DNA of 64,000 nt from Duncaniella dubosii (GTDB lineage: Bacteria > Bacteroidota > Bacteroidia > Bacteroidales > Muribaculaceae), in contig NZ_CP039396.1 of the NCBI RefSeq assembly GCF_004803915.1, positions 1,798,001 to 1,862,000 of the forward strand. The letters are read 5' to 3'. Both the position numbers and the translations under genes were made by a program. The first letter of the stretch is position 1. Every line of letters starts with the position of its first letter. Under the pieces are notes generated by a model. That model worked only from the letters and a program-made list of their open reading frames with translations. It did no database searches and was not told where the DNA came from. This document shows, one piece after another, positions 36,064 to 44,395 of the stretch.

Positions 36064-36735
36064 TTAGATTTTAAATTGGGGATGGGAGAGATAGACGTGG
36101 TCGTTGAAGCGGTAGAGCGAAGCTCCGCGTCGCGAACCGGTTTTGTCGATATATTCGGTCTTTTCGATGCAATGTGTCTCGGCCACGCGCTTGCGGAAGT
36201 TGCGTTTGTCGAGCGGTTCGCCGAGTATGGTCTCATAGAGCGACTGGAGCTGCGTTAATGTGAACATGGCCGGAAGCAGGTTGAACCCGATGGGTTCGTG
36301 TGAGCATTTGGCGCGTATGAGTTCGAGCGTCTTTTTGACCATTTCGGGGTGGTCGAAGCCGAGGGGTGGCAATTTGTCGATTTCGATCCAGACGGCCTCG
36401 TGCTTTTCAAGAAGTTCGAGGTTGTATTCATCCGGACCGAGCAGAGCGTAATATGCGACCGAGATTACACGTTCGCCCGGATCACGGTTGATTGCTCCGA
36501 ACGCATGGACCTGTTCCATGTAGATGTCTTCGAGACCTGTCAGATGACGGAGGACACGTCGGGCAGCGTCGTCGACGCTTTCGTCTTCCTGTACGAATCC
36601 GCCCATGACTGACCATTTGCCCTTTTCAGGTTCAAAACGGCGCTTGGTGAGCAGTAGGCACAGTTTCCCGTTGACCAGACCGAATATAATGCAGTCGACA
36701 GAGACAAAAAAGCGTGGGTTGTTTGAGTAGAACAT
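36064..36735 (-). CDS. araR: AraR-type regulator: NUDIX domain fused to a winged helix
   Basis: A 223-residue regulator. Residues 10-140 are a NUDIX fold (VDCIIFGLVNGKLCLLLTKR, WSVMGGFVQEDESVDDAARR), but the catalytic box is degenerate: VLRHLTG stands where an active enzyme has EExG, so it should bind a ligand without hydrolysing it. The C-terminal part (SLYETILGEPLDKRNFRKRV, then RRGASLYRF) is the winged-helix DNA-binding domain. This is the Bacteroides AraR family, which responds to L-arabinose. The ATG at 36735 gives the expected size. It likely binds the dyad at 39812-39836 at the head of the operon. Confidence 0.9.
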   Translation of the reverse strand: MFYSNNPRFFVSVDCIIFGLVNGKLCLLLTKRRFEPEKGKWSVMGGFVQEDESVDDAARRVLRHLTGLEDIYMEQVHAFGAINRDPGERVISVAYYALLGPDEYNLELLEKHEAVWIEIDKLPPLGFDHPEMVKKTLELIRAKCSHEPIGFNLLPAMFTLTQLQSLYETILGEPLDKRNFRKRVAETHCIEKTEYIDKTGSRRGASLYRFNDHVYLSHPQFKI

Positions 36736-36819
36736 CTTGGGAACGTGTATTAAAAGGAAGAGTCTTGGAAATGTGTGCCGGAGAAAAGTTTCCGGCACAC
36801 TTCCATGTTTCAATTTTTA

Positions 36820-38523
36820 TTACCAGAAATAGATGTAGAATGCGACTGTGATGCCGAGGATGATTATTGAGTTGATAACATCCCATTGGTTCCAGCTTGC
36901 ACGTGTAGCGGCACGCTGTTCGGGGGTTGATGTACCGAACACGAGTCCTTGGATTTTTTCAGGTTCAGGCGCTTTGGTGCAGAGTGAAACGATGACACCT
37001 ACGCCAAGGCAGAATACGAGCATCCATCCGCAGAAGAAGAGCCAGTTGCAGTCATAGAACAGATATTGGAACCAGCTGCCTTCGCTTCCGGGGATTATAT
37101 CGGCATTGCTGTAGTAGACCTTAGCGCCGAGGCGGGTAAGACCGATGATGAGGCCCGAAAGAAGTGCCCACATGCCGCCGAGGGCTGAAGCGCGTTTCCA
37201 GAGGATACCGATGAGGAATGCGGCTGCTATACCCGGGGCAAGCACCGACTGCACGTCTTGGAGGTAGAGATAGAGCACGTCGCCTACCGAGCGCATCACG
37301 GGAATCCAGAGAATGCCGAGGATAACGATTACCACAGTGGCAGCCTGACCGATACGGACGAGTTTCTTAGGATCTGTGTTGGGGCGGAAACGCTGGTAGA
37401 AGTCTATGGTGAAAAGTGCGGCCGATGAGTTGAAGAGCGATGCGAGCGACGACATGAGCGCAGCGAGGATACCACACACGATGAGACCTTTCACACCTGC
37501 GGGGAGAAGCTTGGCTACGAGGGTGGGGAAGGCTGCGTCGGAGTTCACATTGCCGTTGGCAAGCATGGGGAGGAAGCCTTCGCCTCCGGCTGCGATTGAG
37601 TTCTGGTGGATTGCGAAGGCAATCATGCCGGGGATGAGGAACAGGAAAACGGGGAGTAGTTTGAGGTATGCTCCGAAGATTGTACCGCGACGGGCTTCCT
37701 TTTCATCTTTACCGGAGAGAACGCGCTGTACGATGAACTGGTCGGTACACCAGTACCAGAAACCGATTACGGCCGAGCCGATGAGTGCGCCGAGCCAAGG
37801 ATACTGGCTGTCGTTGTTGTCACGGATGAGGTTGACCATAGTGTCGCCGTATTCATTTACCTTCACGCTCGAACAGATTCTCATCATTTCGTCCCATCCG
37901 CCGAGTTCCTTAAGACCGAGGACAAGGATGATGAGTGAACCGAGAAGGAGAATCGGGGTCTGGAGCACGGATGTGTAGAGCACAGATTTCATACCGCCGA
38001 AGATTGTATAGAGGGCTGTGATCAGGACGAGGCCGATGGCTGCAATCCAGAAGAAGTCGATTCCCCACAACTCTTCAATGCCAAAGACCTGCTGGAACAC
38101 AAGACCGCCTGCATAGACTGTCACGGCTACTTTGGTGAGCACGTAGCTGATGAGCGAGATGGTCGCAAGGATTGTGCGCGACTGTGGATTGAAACGCTTT
38201 TCAAGGAACTCAGGCATGGTATAAACCATCGAACGGGTGTAGAAGGGCACGAATACCCAGCCGAGGAGAAGAATCATCCAGCCCTGTATTTCCCAGTGGG
38301 CCATAGCCATACCGGACGAAGCGCCTGAACCGGCGAGACCGATAAGATGTTCAGAACCGATGTTTGAAGCGAAGATCGAGGCACCGATTGCAATCCATGT
38401 TGCGTCTTTGCCTCCAAGGAAGTAGTCAGCGGCATTGTTTTGCTTCTGTCGCATCACCCACACGATGACGCCGACAAGAGCCAAGGCGAAAATACCGATG
38501 ACAATCCAGTCAAGTAATGCCAT
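36820..38523 (-). CDS. Sodium/sugar symporter of the SSS family, likely for L-arabinose
   Basis: A 567-residue inner-membrane transporter with about fourteen hydrophobic helices. SSS features are visible: ADYFLGGKDATWIAIGASIF and ASNIGSEHLIGLAGSGASSG near residues 33-70 (helix 1, Na+ and sugar site), YTMPEFLEKRFNPQSRTI near 102, and LAALMSSLASLFNSSAALFT near 362 (helix 8 Na2 site, Ser-Ser-Leu). It would import arabinose with Na+, using the gradient made by the decarboxylase and Rnf subunits. Substrate assignment rests on the operon. Confidence 0.9.
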   Translation of the reverse strand: MALLDWIVIGIFALALVGVIVWVMRQKQNNAADYFLGGKDATWIAIGASIFASNIGSEHLIGLAGSGASSGMAMAHWEIQGWMILLLGWVFVPFYTRSMVYTMPEFLEKRFNPQSRTILATISLISYVLTKVAVTVYAGGLVFQQVFGIEELWGIDFFWIAAIGLVLITALYTIFGGMKSVLYTSVLQTPILLLGSLIILVLGLKELGGWDEMMRICSSVKVNEYGDTMVNLIRDNNDSQYPWLGALIGSAVIGFWYWCTDQFIVQRVLSGKDEKEARRGTIFGAYLKLLPVFLFLIPGMIAFAIHQNSIAAGGEGFLPMLANGNVNSDAAFPTLVAKLLPAGVKGLIVCGILAALMSSLASLFNSSAALFTIDFYQRFRPNTDPKKLVRIGQAATVVIVILGILWIPVMRSVGDVLYLYLQDVQSVLAPGIAAAFLIGILWKRASALGGMWALLSGLIIGLTRLGAKVYYSNADIIPGSEGSWFQYLFYDCNWLFFCGWMLVFCLGVGVIVSLCTKAPEPEKIQGLVFGTSTPEQRAATRASWNQWDVINSIIILGITVAFYIYFW

Positions 38524-38583
38524 AGTTTTCTAAGATATTAAGTTTGTTAAATTAAAGTAAGTCTGAATTGATGACAGAGACCG

Positions 38584-39744
38584 TTATTTCTTGTCGGTTG
38601 AAAACGCGAATACGGTGTGGCTCTTGTATGTCTCGCCGGGACGGAGGACTGTCGACGGCCATTCGGGTTTGTTGGGGCTGTCGGGATAGTGCTGGGTCTC
38701 AAGGCAGATGCCTGTGCGCTGGTTATAGACTTTGTTGTTCTTGCCTGTGACGGTGCCGTCAAGGAAGTTGCCGGAGTAGACTTGAATGCCGGGCTCATCG
38801 GTGTAGACATCAAGCACGATGCCTGTCGAGGGCGACTGGAGAGTGGCGGCGGGAACATTGATGTCGTTTTTAGTGTCGAGCACCCAGTTATGGTCATAGC
38901 CGTTGCCGTTGCGGATCTGTTCGAAGTCGGTTTCGTTGATTCGTTCGCCGATGACGCGCAGCGATGTGAAGTCCATCGGGGTTCCGGCCACGGGCAGGAT
39001 TTCACCTGTTGTCATATAGGTGGAGTCGACAGGTGTATAAGTGGAGGCGTTCACGTAGAGTTCGTTGTCTGTAATGGACTGCAAGGGATCGCCGTTGAGG
39101 TTGAAGTAGGCGTGGTTTGTCATGTTGATGACCGTAGGTTTATCGGTCACGGCCTCGTAGGCGATGTCGAGACGGTTGTCGGATGTCAGAGTGTAGGTGA
39201 CTTTGGCAGTGACGTTTCCCGGGAAGTTGTTGTCACCGTCAGGCGAGTGCATGGTGAGGACTACTGTCGAGTCGTTGGGCTGTTCGGCATCATAGACCTG
39301 ATATTGCCATCCGGTCGGACCGCCGTGCAGGCAGTGGCCGAAATTATTGGTCGGAAGCTGGATTGTGTCACCGTCGATTACGAAACGGCCCTGATTGATG
39401 CGGTTGGCATAGCGGCCGATGGCTGCGCTGAAGTCAGTCTGGTTGTTTTCGGGAAAGTAGGCTGCGATGCTGTCGAATCCGAGAACGACATCGCGCGGTT
39501 GGCCGTCGCGGTCGGGTACCATCAGCGATACTATGCGGCCGCCGAAGTTTGTGATGCAGGCTTCCATGCCGTTTGAATTGGCAAGTGTGTAGAGTGCGGT
39601 AGGTTTGCCGTTGTATTCTCCGGCGAATTTCGCAGGGTCGAGACCCGATTCCGTGAGTGTGGCTTCATTCTGACGGCTGCATGAGCCGGCGATGATCATA
39701 AGCCCTGCGCCTAAGGCCGCAACGTGAGGTAACATCCGTTTCAT
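38584..39744 (-). CDS. galM: Aldose 1-epimerase (mutarotase), lipoprotein
   Basis: A 386-residue galactose-mutarotase-like enzyme with lipobox IIAGSC (Cys22), so it is exported and lipid-anchored. It converts sugar anomers, here presumably arabinose, before import. Family motifs are AIGRYANRINQGRFVIDG near residue 110, CLHGGPTGWQYQVYD near 138, INMTNHAYFNLNGDP near 206 (catalytic His), and GICLETQHYPDSPNKPEWPS near 349 (catalytic Glu). It is the first gene after the araR-type operator. Confidence 0.94.
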   Translation of the reverse strand: MKRMLPHVAALGAGLMIIAGSCSRQNEATLTESGLDPAKFAGEYNGKPTALYTLANSNGMEACITNFGGRIVSLMVPDRDGQPRDVVLGFDSIAAYFPENNQTDFSAAIGRYANRINQGRFVIDGDTIQLPTNNFGHCLHGGPTGWQYQVYDAEQPNDSTVVLTMHSPDGDNNFPGNVTAKVTYTLTSDNRLDIAYEAVTDKPTVINMTNHAYFNLNGDPLQSITDNELYVNASTYTPVDSTYMTTGEILPVAGTPMDFTSLRVIGERINETDFEQIRNGNGYDHNWVLDTKNDINVPAATLQSPSTGIVLDVYTDEPGIQVYSGNFLDGTVTGKNNKVYNQRTGICLETQHYPDSPNKPEWPSTVLRPGETYKSHTVFAFSTDKK

Positions 39745-39811
39745 GGTGTGTTAATTGAGAGTTTTTTGATAGTTTTATGTTGTCTAAGTGTTTGGTTCAT
39801 GGTTAAAACCG

Positions 39812-39836
39812 AATAAGTGTAAAAATCACACTTATT
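39812..39836. promoter_or_regulatory. Probable AraR operator dyad
   Basis: AATAAGTGT, 7 bases, ACACTTATT is a perfect 9-bp inverted repeat. It lies 8 bases downstream of the -7 box and thus over the transcription start, 67 bp before the galM ATG. A repressor bound here would block the operon. Assignment to AraR is by operon context. Confidence 0.75.
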
Positions 39837-39844
39837 TTCGTCTA

Positions 39845-39875
39845 CAAATATACAACCACTCTGCAATGTGACAAA
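39845..39875 (-). promoter_or_regulatory. Promoter of the arabinose operon
   Basis: On the minus strand TTTG (39875-39872), 19 bases, TATATTTG (39852-39845) exactly match the Bacteroidota consensus. Confidence 0.85.
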
Positions 39876-39897
39876 AAAAATACTTATGTTCTACAAC

Positions 39898-39935
39898 ATA
39901 AAAACCTCCGTATCCCTGTCGGGACTACGGAGGTT
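39898..39935 (-). terminator. Terminator of the RNase G gene
   Basis: A 10-bp perfect stem (39903-39912 with 39926-39935, AACCTCCGTA) is followed on the minus strand by TTTTTATG, 40 bp past the rng stop. Confidence 0.85.
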
Positions 39936-39975
39936 GGTGTTTTTTAATTGAATTTTTTTACAAATATTGAAGATG

Positions 39976-41598
39976 TTAGTCTTCCTTGGATCGGTTCTTG
40001 GCTTTGGATTTGGATTTTGTTGCCGATGAATCCATGTCTTTTTCTTCCTGAAGGTCGATTTCGTTTCTGTCACGGTCGACGACACGATATTGGAGGTAGG
40101 CCAGTGATTCGTCCGGGATAATACGGAAGTTGAATCCGAATTCAAGCTGCCAGCGACGGTAGAGCGACGGGAATCCTTTTTTCAGATATGCGGAAACGAA
40201 AGGATGTACGTAGAGTATGAAATGCTTTACCTTTAGGGTTTTGACAAGGTAGTCGAGCTTCTCGTGGAGGGTGTCGGTGAACAGTAGCGACGGGCGGACT
40301 TTGCCTTTTCCGTGGCATGACGGACACTCTTCGGTCGTGTCGATGTCGAGAGCCGGACGCACTCGCTGGCGTGTGATCTGCATCAAGCCGAATTTGCTCA
40401 GTGGCAGGATGTTGTGGCGCGCACGGTCATTGGCCATCACTTCGCGCATGTGTTCATAGAGCTTCTGGCGGTGTTCGGCCTTGTTCATGTCGATGAAGTC
40501 GATGACAATGATGCCTCCCATGTCGCGGAGGCGGAGCTGACGGGCTATTTCGTCGGCGGCGCGGAGATTGACTTCAAGTGCGTTGCTTTCCTGATCGGGT
40601 GCGGCCTTTGAGCGGTTGCCGGAGTTCACGTCGATGACATGGAGGGCTTCAGTATGTTCGATGATTACGTAGGCACCCGATTTGAATGAAACGGTTTTGC
40701 CGAACGACGATTTGATCTGGCGCGTGATGTTGAAGTGGTCGAAGATAGGGGCGCTGTCTTCATACAGCTTTACGATATCCTTGCTTTCCGGCGAGATCAG
40801 ATTGACGTATTTTGATATTTGGCTGAAGATTTCCTTGTCGTTGACATGGATGCTTTCGAACGTGGGGCTGAACACATCTCGCAGCATCCCGACTATTCGG
40901 CTCTCCTCTTCGAAGATTAGGGCGGGGGCGGTTGCCGACCGGGCTTTGGCGACGGTTTCATCCCAGCAACGGAGCAGAGTTTTAAGCTCATGGTGGAGTT
41001 CACGCACGCTTTTGCCTTCGGCTGAAGTGCGGATTATGACTCCGAAATTTTTGGGCTTGATGCTCTCGATGAGCTGGCGCAGACGGAGTTTCTCCTCCGT
41101 AGTCTTGATTTTCTGAGAGATTGAGATTTTATCGCCGAATGGAATCAGCACCATGTATCGTCCCGTGAAGGTGATTTCCGTTGTCAGTCGCGGGCCTTTT
41201 GATGATATTGGCTCTTTGACAATCTGCACCATCAGTTCCTGCCCCGGCTGAAGCACGTTGGTGATTGAACCGTGTTTGTCGATATCGGGCAGACGTTTGA
41301 TTTTTGGGACGGTGATGTCGTTTTTTTTGTCGACGATTGCGTCTTTCAGGAATGAGGAATAGGTAGAGAATTGGGAACCGAGATCCAAGTAATGAAGAAA
41401 AGCATCTTTTTCGTAGCCTACGTTGACGAATGCGGCGTTCAGACCCGGCATCAGTTTCTTTACTTTTGCCAGATAGATGTCTCCGACAGCGTAGGCGATG
41501 TTGCGCGACTCCTTTTGCAGGGAGACGAGCCTTGAGTCCTCAAGCAAGGCAATGGATACCTCGCTGGGCTGGACGTCTACGATAAGTTCACTCTTCAT
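39976..41598 (-). CDS. rng: Ribonuclease G (RNase E/G family)
   Basis: A 540-residue endoribonuclease for rRNA maturation and mRNA decay. An S1 domain occupies about residues 35-120 (GDIYLAKVKKLMPGLNAAFV with a long insertion). The catalytic DNase-I-like part has ALHVIDVNSGNRSKA and MGGIIVIDFIDMNKAEHRQK, whose Asp residues bind Mg2+. CPSCHGKG near residue 432 is the Zn-link that joins dimers. There is no RNase E-type scaffold tail, only a short Lys/Ser-rich end. The ATG at 41598 (MKSELIVDVQ) replaces the longer open frame to 41703, whose first 35 residues are not family-like. Confidence 0.95.
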   Translation of the reverse strand: MKSELIVDVQPSEVSIALLEDSRLVSLQKESRNIAYAVGDIYLAKVKKLMPGLNAAFVNVGYEKDAFLHYLDLGSQFSTYSSFLKDAIVDKKNDITVPKIKRLPDIDKHGSITNVLQPGQELMVQIVKEPISSKGPRLTTEITFTGRYMVLIPFGDKISISQKIKTTEEKLRLRQLIESIKPKNFGVIIRTSAEGKSVRELHHELKTLLRCWDETVAKARSATAPALIFEEESRIVGMLRDVFSPTFESIHVNDKEIFSQISKYVNLISPESKDIVKLYEDSAPIFDHFNITRQIKSSFGKTVSFKSGAYVIIEHTEALHVIDVNSGNRSKAAPDQESNALEVNLRAADEIARQLRLRDMGGIIVIDFIDMNKAEHRQKLYEHMREVMANDRARHNILPLSKFGLMQITRQRVRPALDIDTTEECPSCHGKGKVRPSLLFTDTLHEKLDYLVKTLKVKHFILYVHPFVSAYLKKGFPSLYRRWQLEFGFNFRIIPDESLAYLQYRVVDRDRNEIDLQEEKDMDSSATKSKSKAKNRSKED

Positions 41599-41806
41599 TA
41601 GTCGGTTGTGATCTGTAGATAGATTAATTGTATGTTTCAGAGGGGAGTAGAGACACCGGAGAAATCCGGCGGTGGAGCTGTGGAGATACGACAAACAACG
41701 CAAAGAACAAACCTTGTTTGAGGGCTTTGTAGTTGAACGCGCCTGTCAAGAGTTTGTCCTTTGTGTTATTTACGCAGCTACGCAAGAAGTTGCAGGTCAA
41801 GCCTGC

Positions 41807-41896
41807 TTATTTCTTCTTGTGACGGTTTTTGCGAAGGCGTTTTTTACGCTTGTGGGTGGCCATCTTGTGGCCTTTTCTTTTCTTTCCGCTGGGCAT
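41807..41896 (-). CDS. 29-residue COX24/AURKAIP1-like ribosomal protein
   Basis: This tiny gene falls below most gene-finder cut-offs. It reads MPSGKKRKGHKMATHKRKKR and ends LRKNRHKKK; nearly two thirds of the residues are Lys, Arg or His. The sequence is almost invariant in Bacteroidota, as I recall it, and belongs to the COX24/AURKAIP1 (mS38, bS22-like) group that sits on the small ribosomal subunit. It lies 40 bp downstream of the HU gene on the same strand. Function is inferred from the family. Confidence 0.88.
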   Translation of the reverse strand: MPSGKKRKGHKMATHKRKKRLRKNRHKKK

Positions 41897-41936
41897 AGTA
41901 GGGAGGTATTATGTATTGTTAGACAATAGTTTTTTA

Positions 41937-42218
41937 TTATTTCAGATCCTTTACCTCTTCCATGAACACCTTTGCGGGCTTGAAAGCGGGGATGCGGTGT
42001 TCGGGGATGATAATGGTGGTGTTTTTGGAAATGTTGCGGGCTGTCTTTTCTGAACGAACCTTGGTGATGAAGCTACCGAATCCGCGAAGATATACGTTCT
42101 CGCCGTGTGAAAGAGACTCTTTCACTGTTTCCATGAACTTTTCAATGGTTTCGAGTACGTTGGCTTTGTCGATGCCGGTAGATTTCGAAATCTCGTTGAC
42201 AATGTCAGCTTTAGTCAT
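41937..42218 (-). CDS. hup: HU-family DNA-binding protein
   Basis: A 93-residue histone-like protein that bends DNA. The helical N-terminus (MTKADIVNEISKSTGIDKAN) and the dimer strand GENVYLRGFGSFITKVR are typical. The DNA-clasping arm reads SEKTARNISKNTTIIIPEHR, and IPAFKPAKVF follows. It is probably co-transcribed with the COX24-like gene. GATATTTG near 42292 resembles a -7 box, but its first base is off consensus. Confidence 0.96.
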   Translation of the reverse strand: MTKADIVNEISKSTGIDKANVLETIEKFMETVKESLSHGENVYLRGFGSFITKVRSEKTARNISKNTTIIIPEHRIPAFKPAKVFMEEVKDLK

Positions 42219-42394
42219 TACAATATTAATTTATAATTGGTTAATATCTTTGACGTTGCGCTTAAAGAGTGCGCACGTTTTTTGCAAGTGCAAATATCGG
42301 AACTTTTTTTGAATTATCAGCTATATTTCTACTAAAAAATTTGCTTAAAATTCACTTCCTCACCACGTTAGAGGCTAAAGACGGCAATGTAGGC

Positions 42395-43105
42395 CTAAAA
42401 AAGCTCTTTCAGGAGGTCAAGACGAGGGGTTATTGTCACTTTGCCGTCGACTTTCAGCGCGTCCGCTCCGGCATCTAAAAGTATCGGTCTCCATCCGGCT
42501 GCCAGCGCCCCGGCTATGTCGGTGTCGCGGTTATCGCCAATCATGACATGGAGCGAGGGGTCTGTGGCCGCTGCCTGCTGCATCGCATGGAGGTAGAGCC
42601 GAGGATCGGGTTTGTTGATGCCAATGTCGTCGCTCAGCACCATCAGGTCGACAAACCGGTCGAGGCCGGTATTGGAAAGTTTGCGGTGCTGGACATCTTT
42701 GAAACCGTTGCTCAGTACACCTATATTATAAGCGTGCGCGCGCAGGTACGCGAGGATTTCGCATGCTCCTTCGATGAGCGCAGTCTGCTCGGCCAGACGT
42801 GTGAGGTAGAGTGGGTCGAGCTGTCGGGAGAAATCTTTGAGTGAGTCTTCGTCGCCGCTCCAATGAGGGCGCAGCGGCGTGGCGAAACGGTCGAGGCGCA
42901 GAAAATCCTGTGTGATTTCCGCGCGGCTGTAACGCTCCCATAACGTGAGGTTATGACTTTCGTAGGTGTCGGTCCATTCATCGGGCGACCGGAAGAAGCG
43001 CTCAAGACCGCATTCGTCATATATGACACGTAGCGCCATGTGCGAATTCGTGTGGAAGTCGATGAGCGTGTCGTCGAGGTCAAACCATATCCATTTATAT
43101 TTCAT
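42395..43105 (-). CDS. HAD-superfamily phosphatase of the YjjG type
   Basis: A 236-residue HAD hydrolase with all four motifs: DLDDTLIDF (nucleophile Asp, near residue 9), VLSNGFKDVQHRKL (motif II Ser/Asn), the Lys in GINKPDPRLY, and MIGDNRDTDIAGALAAGW (motif IV). The helical cap between motifs I and II is like the house-cleaning nucleotidase YjjG. The ATG at 43105 overlaps the end of yhhQ by 11 bp. A continuous frame of 507 codons to 43918 makes it look fused to yhhQ, but that comes from the yhhQ frameshift. Confidence 0.88.
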   Translation of the reverse strand: MKYKWIWFDLDDTLIDFHTNSHMALRVIYDECGLERFFRSPDEWTDTYESHNLTLWERYSRAEITQDFLRLDRFATPLRPHWSGDEDSLKDFSRQLDPLYLTRLAEQTALIEGACEILAYLRAHAYNIGVLSNGFKDVQHRKLSNTGLDRFVDLMVLSDDIGINKPDPRLYLHAMQQAAATDPSLHVMIGDNRDTDIAGALAAGWRPILLDAGADALKVDGKVTITPRLDLLKELF

Positions 43106-43780
43106 TGATTTTCCACCATTTGTATGACATGCCCGGAGTGTCGGTGACATCGCCGCCCTCATGGTCGCGCAGCAGTTTAACGGCACGCAGGGTGACCGGA
43201 GAATGAGAATCTCGTAGAATGTTTTCAGGAAAGTCTGCGTGACAATCAGAAGCCCGATTTCGTTCCATGAAAGGACTCCTGCGAAGGCTATCGGGAAAAA
43301 TATGACTGAATCGACACCCTCGCCCCACAGTGACGACACTATGGCGCGGAGCGAGAAGCGGCGTCCGCCGGATGCGATTTTCATTCGCGACATGACATAG
43401 GCGTTGACCATCGAGCCGCAGAGAAATGCGATGAAACTTGCGGCGAAAATGCGTGGGACTGCGCCGAAAACAGTAGCCATAGCCTCCTGTCCGGTCCACG
43501 AATCTGCTCCGGGCAGCCAGACTCCGAGTTGAAGCAGCAGGGAGACGAGCATGTTCATGCCGAATCCGAGCCAGATGACAAGACGGGCTTTGTTGAAGCC
43601 ATAGACCTCTACGATGCAGTCGTTGAGTATGTATGATATAGGGAAGACGACGATTCCGGCTGTGATGGTGAGAGGCCCGAGGTCGACAGTCTTTATTTCC
43701 ATGAGGTTGCTGACGATCAGACACACACAGAATGTGACTGCGAGCAGCATGAAAGTGACAGATATTTTTACTTTGCTCAT
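43095..43780 (-). CDS. yhhQ: Queuosine-precursor transporter (YhhQ family), with a one-base frameshift
   Basis: A 228-residue membrane protein with about six helices, of the family that imports queuine or preQ precursors for tRNA. Motifs are VSNLMEIKTVDLGPLTITAG, FPISYILNDCIVEVYGFNKA and GEGVDSVIFFPIAFAGV. After FYEILIL the frame breaks. Adding one C at CTCCGG near 43190 restores PVTLRAVKLLRDH to the stop at 43095, and the total becomes 229 codons. The lesion is of the same C-loss kind as in thrS and susC, so the gene is probably intact in life. Its ATG overlaps the kdsC stop (ATGA). Confidence 0.88.
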
Positions 43781-44277
43781 TTTCGGGTGTTTTCTTGATT
43801 GTTTATTTCTTTTAAGATAAGGTTTGCAAATTCTCTGACACAGCCTTCCCCTCCTTTGAGGTTCATGACGATGATCGAGGGGATTGACCTGACTTCTTCG
43901 ACAGCGTCGGCAGGACAAGCACGGAGCCCCACGGCGCTGAGAAGGTCGAAGCAGTTTATATCGTCGCCGATATATGCCACTTCATTAAGGCTGATTGACA
44001 GGCTTTCACAGATGTCGGCACATGCTGAGAGCTTACCGCCGTCGCGCTTGCCCTGAACCAGAAAATCGACTCCGAGTTTTTCGGCTCTGCGGCTTACGAG
44101 ACTGGTGCTTTCACTTGTGATTATGCCCACTTTGATGCCGGCTTTCTGGAGGAGCTGAAGACCCATGCCGTCGCGTGCGTTGAATTTTTTCATAACGTCT
44201 CCGTCAGCTGTGTAATACATGCCTCCATCTGTGAGAGTACCGTCGACATCGGTTAGAAACATACGTATATTTTTCAT
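43777..44277 (-). CDS. kdsC: KDO-8-phosphate phosphatase-like HAD protein
   Basis: A 166-residue C0-type HAD phosphatase with no cap domain. The nucleophile motif DVDGTLTDGGMYYTADG (near residue 10) is diagnostic of the KdsC/YrbI group. IITSESTSLVSRRAEKLG and the C-terminal YIGDDINCFDLLSAVGLRAC (motif IV) follow. It releases phosphate from KDO-8-phosphate in lipid A core synthesis; closely related proteins act on other nonulosonate phosphates. First gene of a three-gene unit with yhhQ and the HAD gene. Confidence 0.88.
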   Translation of the reverse strand: MKNIRMFLTDVDGTLTDGGMYYTADGDVMKKFNARDGMGLQLLQKAGIKVGIITSESTSLVSRRAEKLGVDFLVQGKRDGGKLSACADICESLSISLNEVAYIGDDINCFDLLSAVGLRACPADAVEEVRSIPSIIVMNLKGGEGCVREFANLILKEINNQENTRK

Positions 44278-44366
44278 AAACTATAAAAACTGGATATCCG
44301 GGCTTTTTTAACAGCCTTCTGTCAATGAAGTAGTCCTGAAGGTAGGTCAACTTCAATTCAGGGTTG

Positions 44367-44374
44367 CAAATTTA
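44367..44374 (-). promoter_or_regulatory. Candidate -7 box for the kdsC operon
   Basis: TAAATTTG on the minus strand matches TAnnTTTG, 90 bp before the kdsC ATG. The -33 element is not clear. Confidence 0.4.
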
Positions 44375-44395
44375 CGAAAAAATAATTACATCTGC

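Noticed and set aside
38617..39576. Plus-strand frame of 319 codons opposite galM
   Set aside because: Antisense shadow of a clear aldose epimerase with Val/Gly/Asp-rich composition typical of such shadows.
42395..43918. A 507-codon frame that reads as a fusion of a membrane transporter with a HAD phosphatase
   Set aside because: The transporter's own C-terminus (PVTLRAVKLLRDH) is present in another frame and rejoins by adding one C, and the phosphatase has its own ATG and normal start. The fusion is a frameshift artefact.
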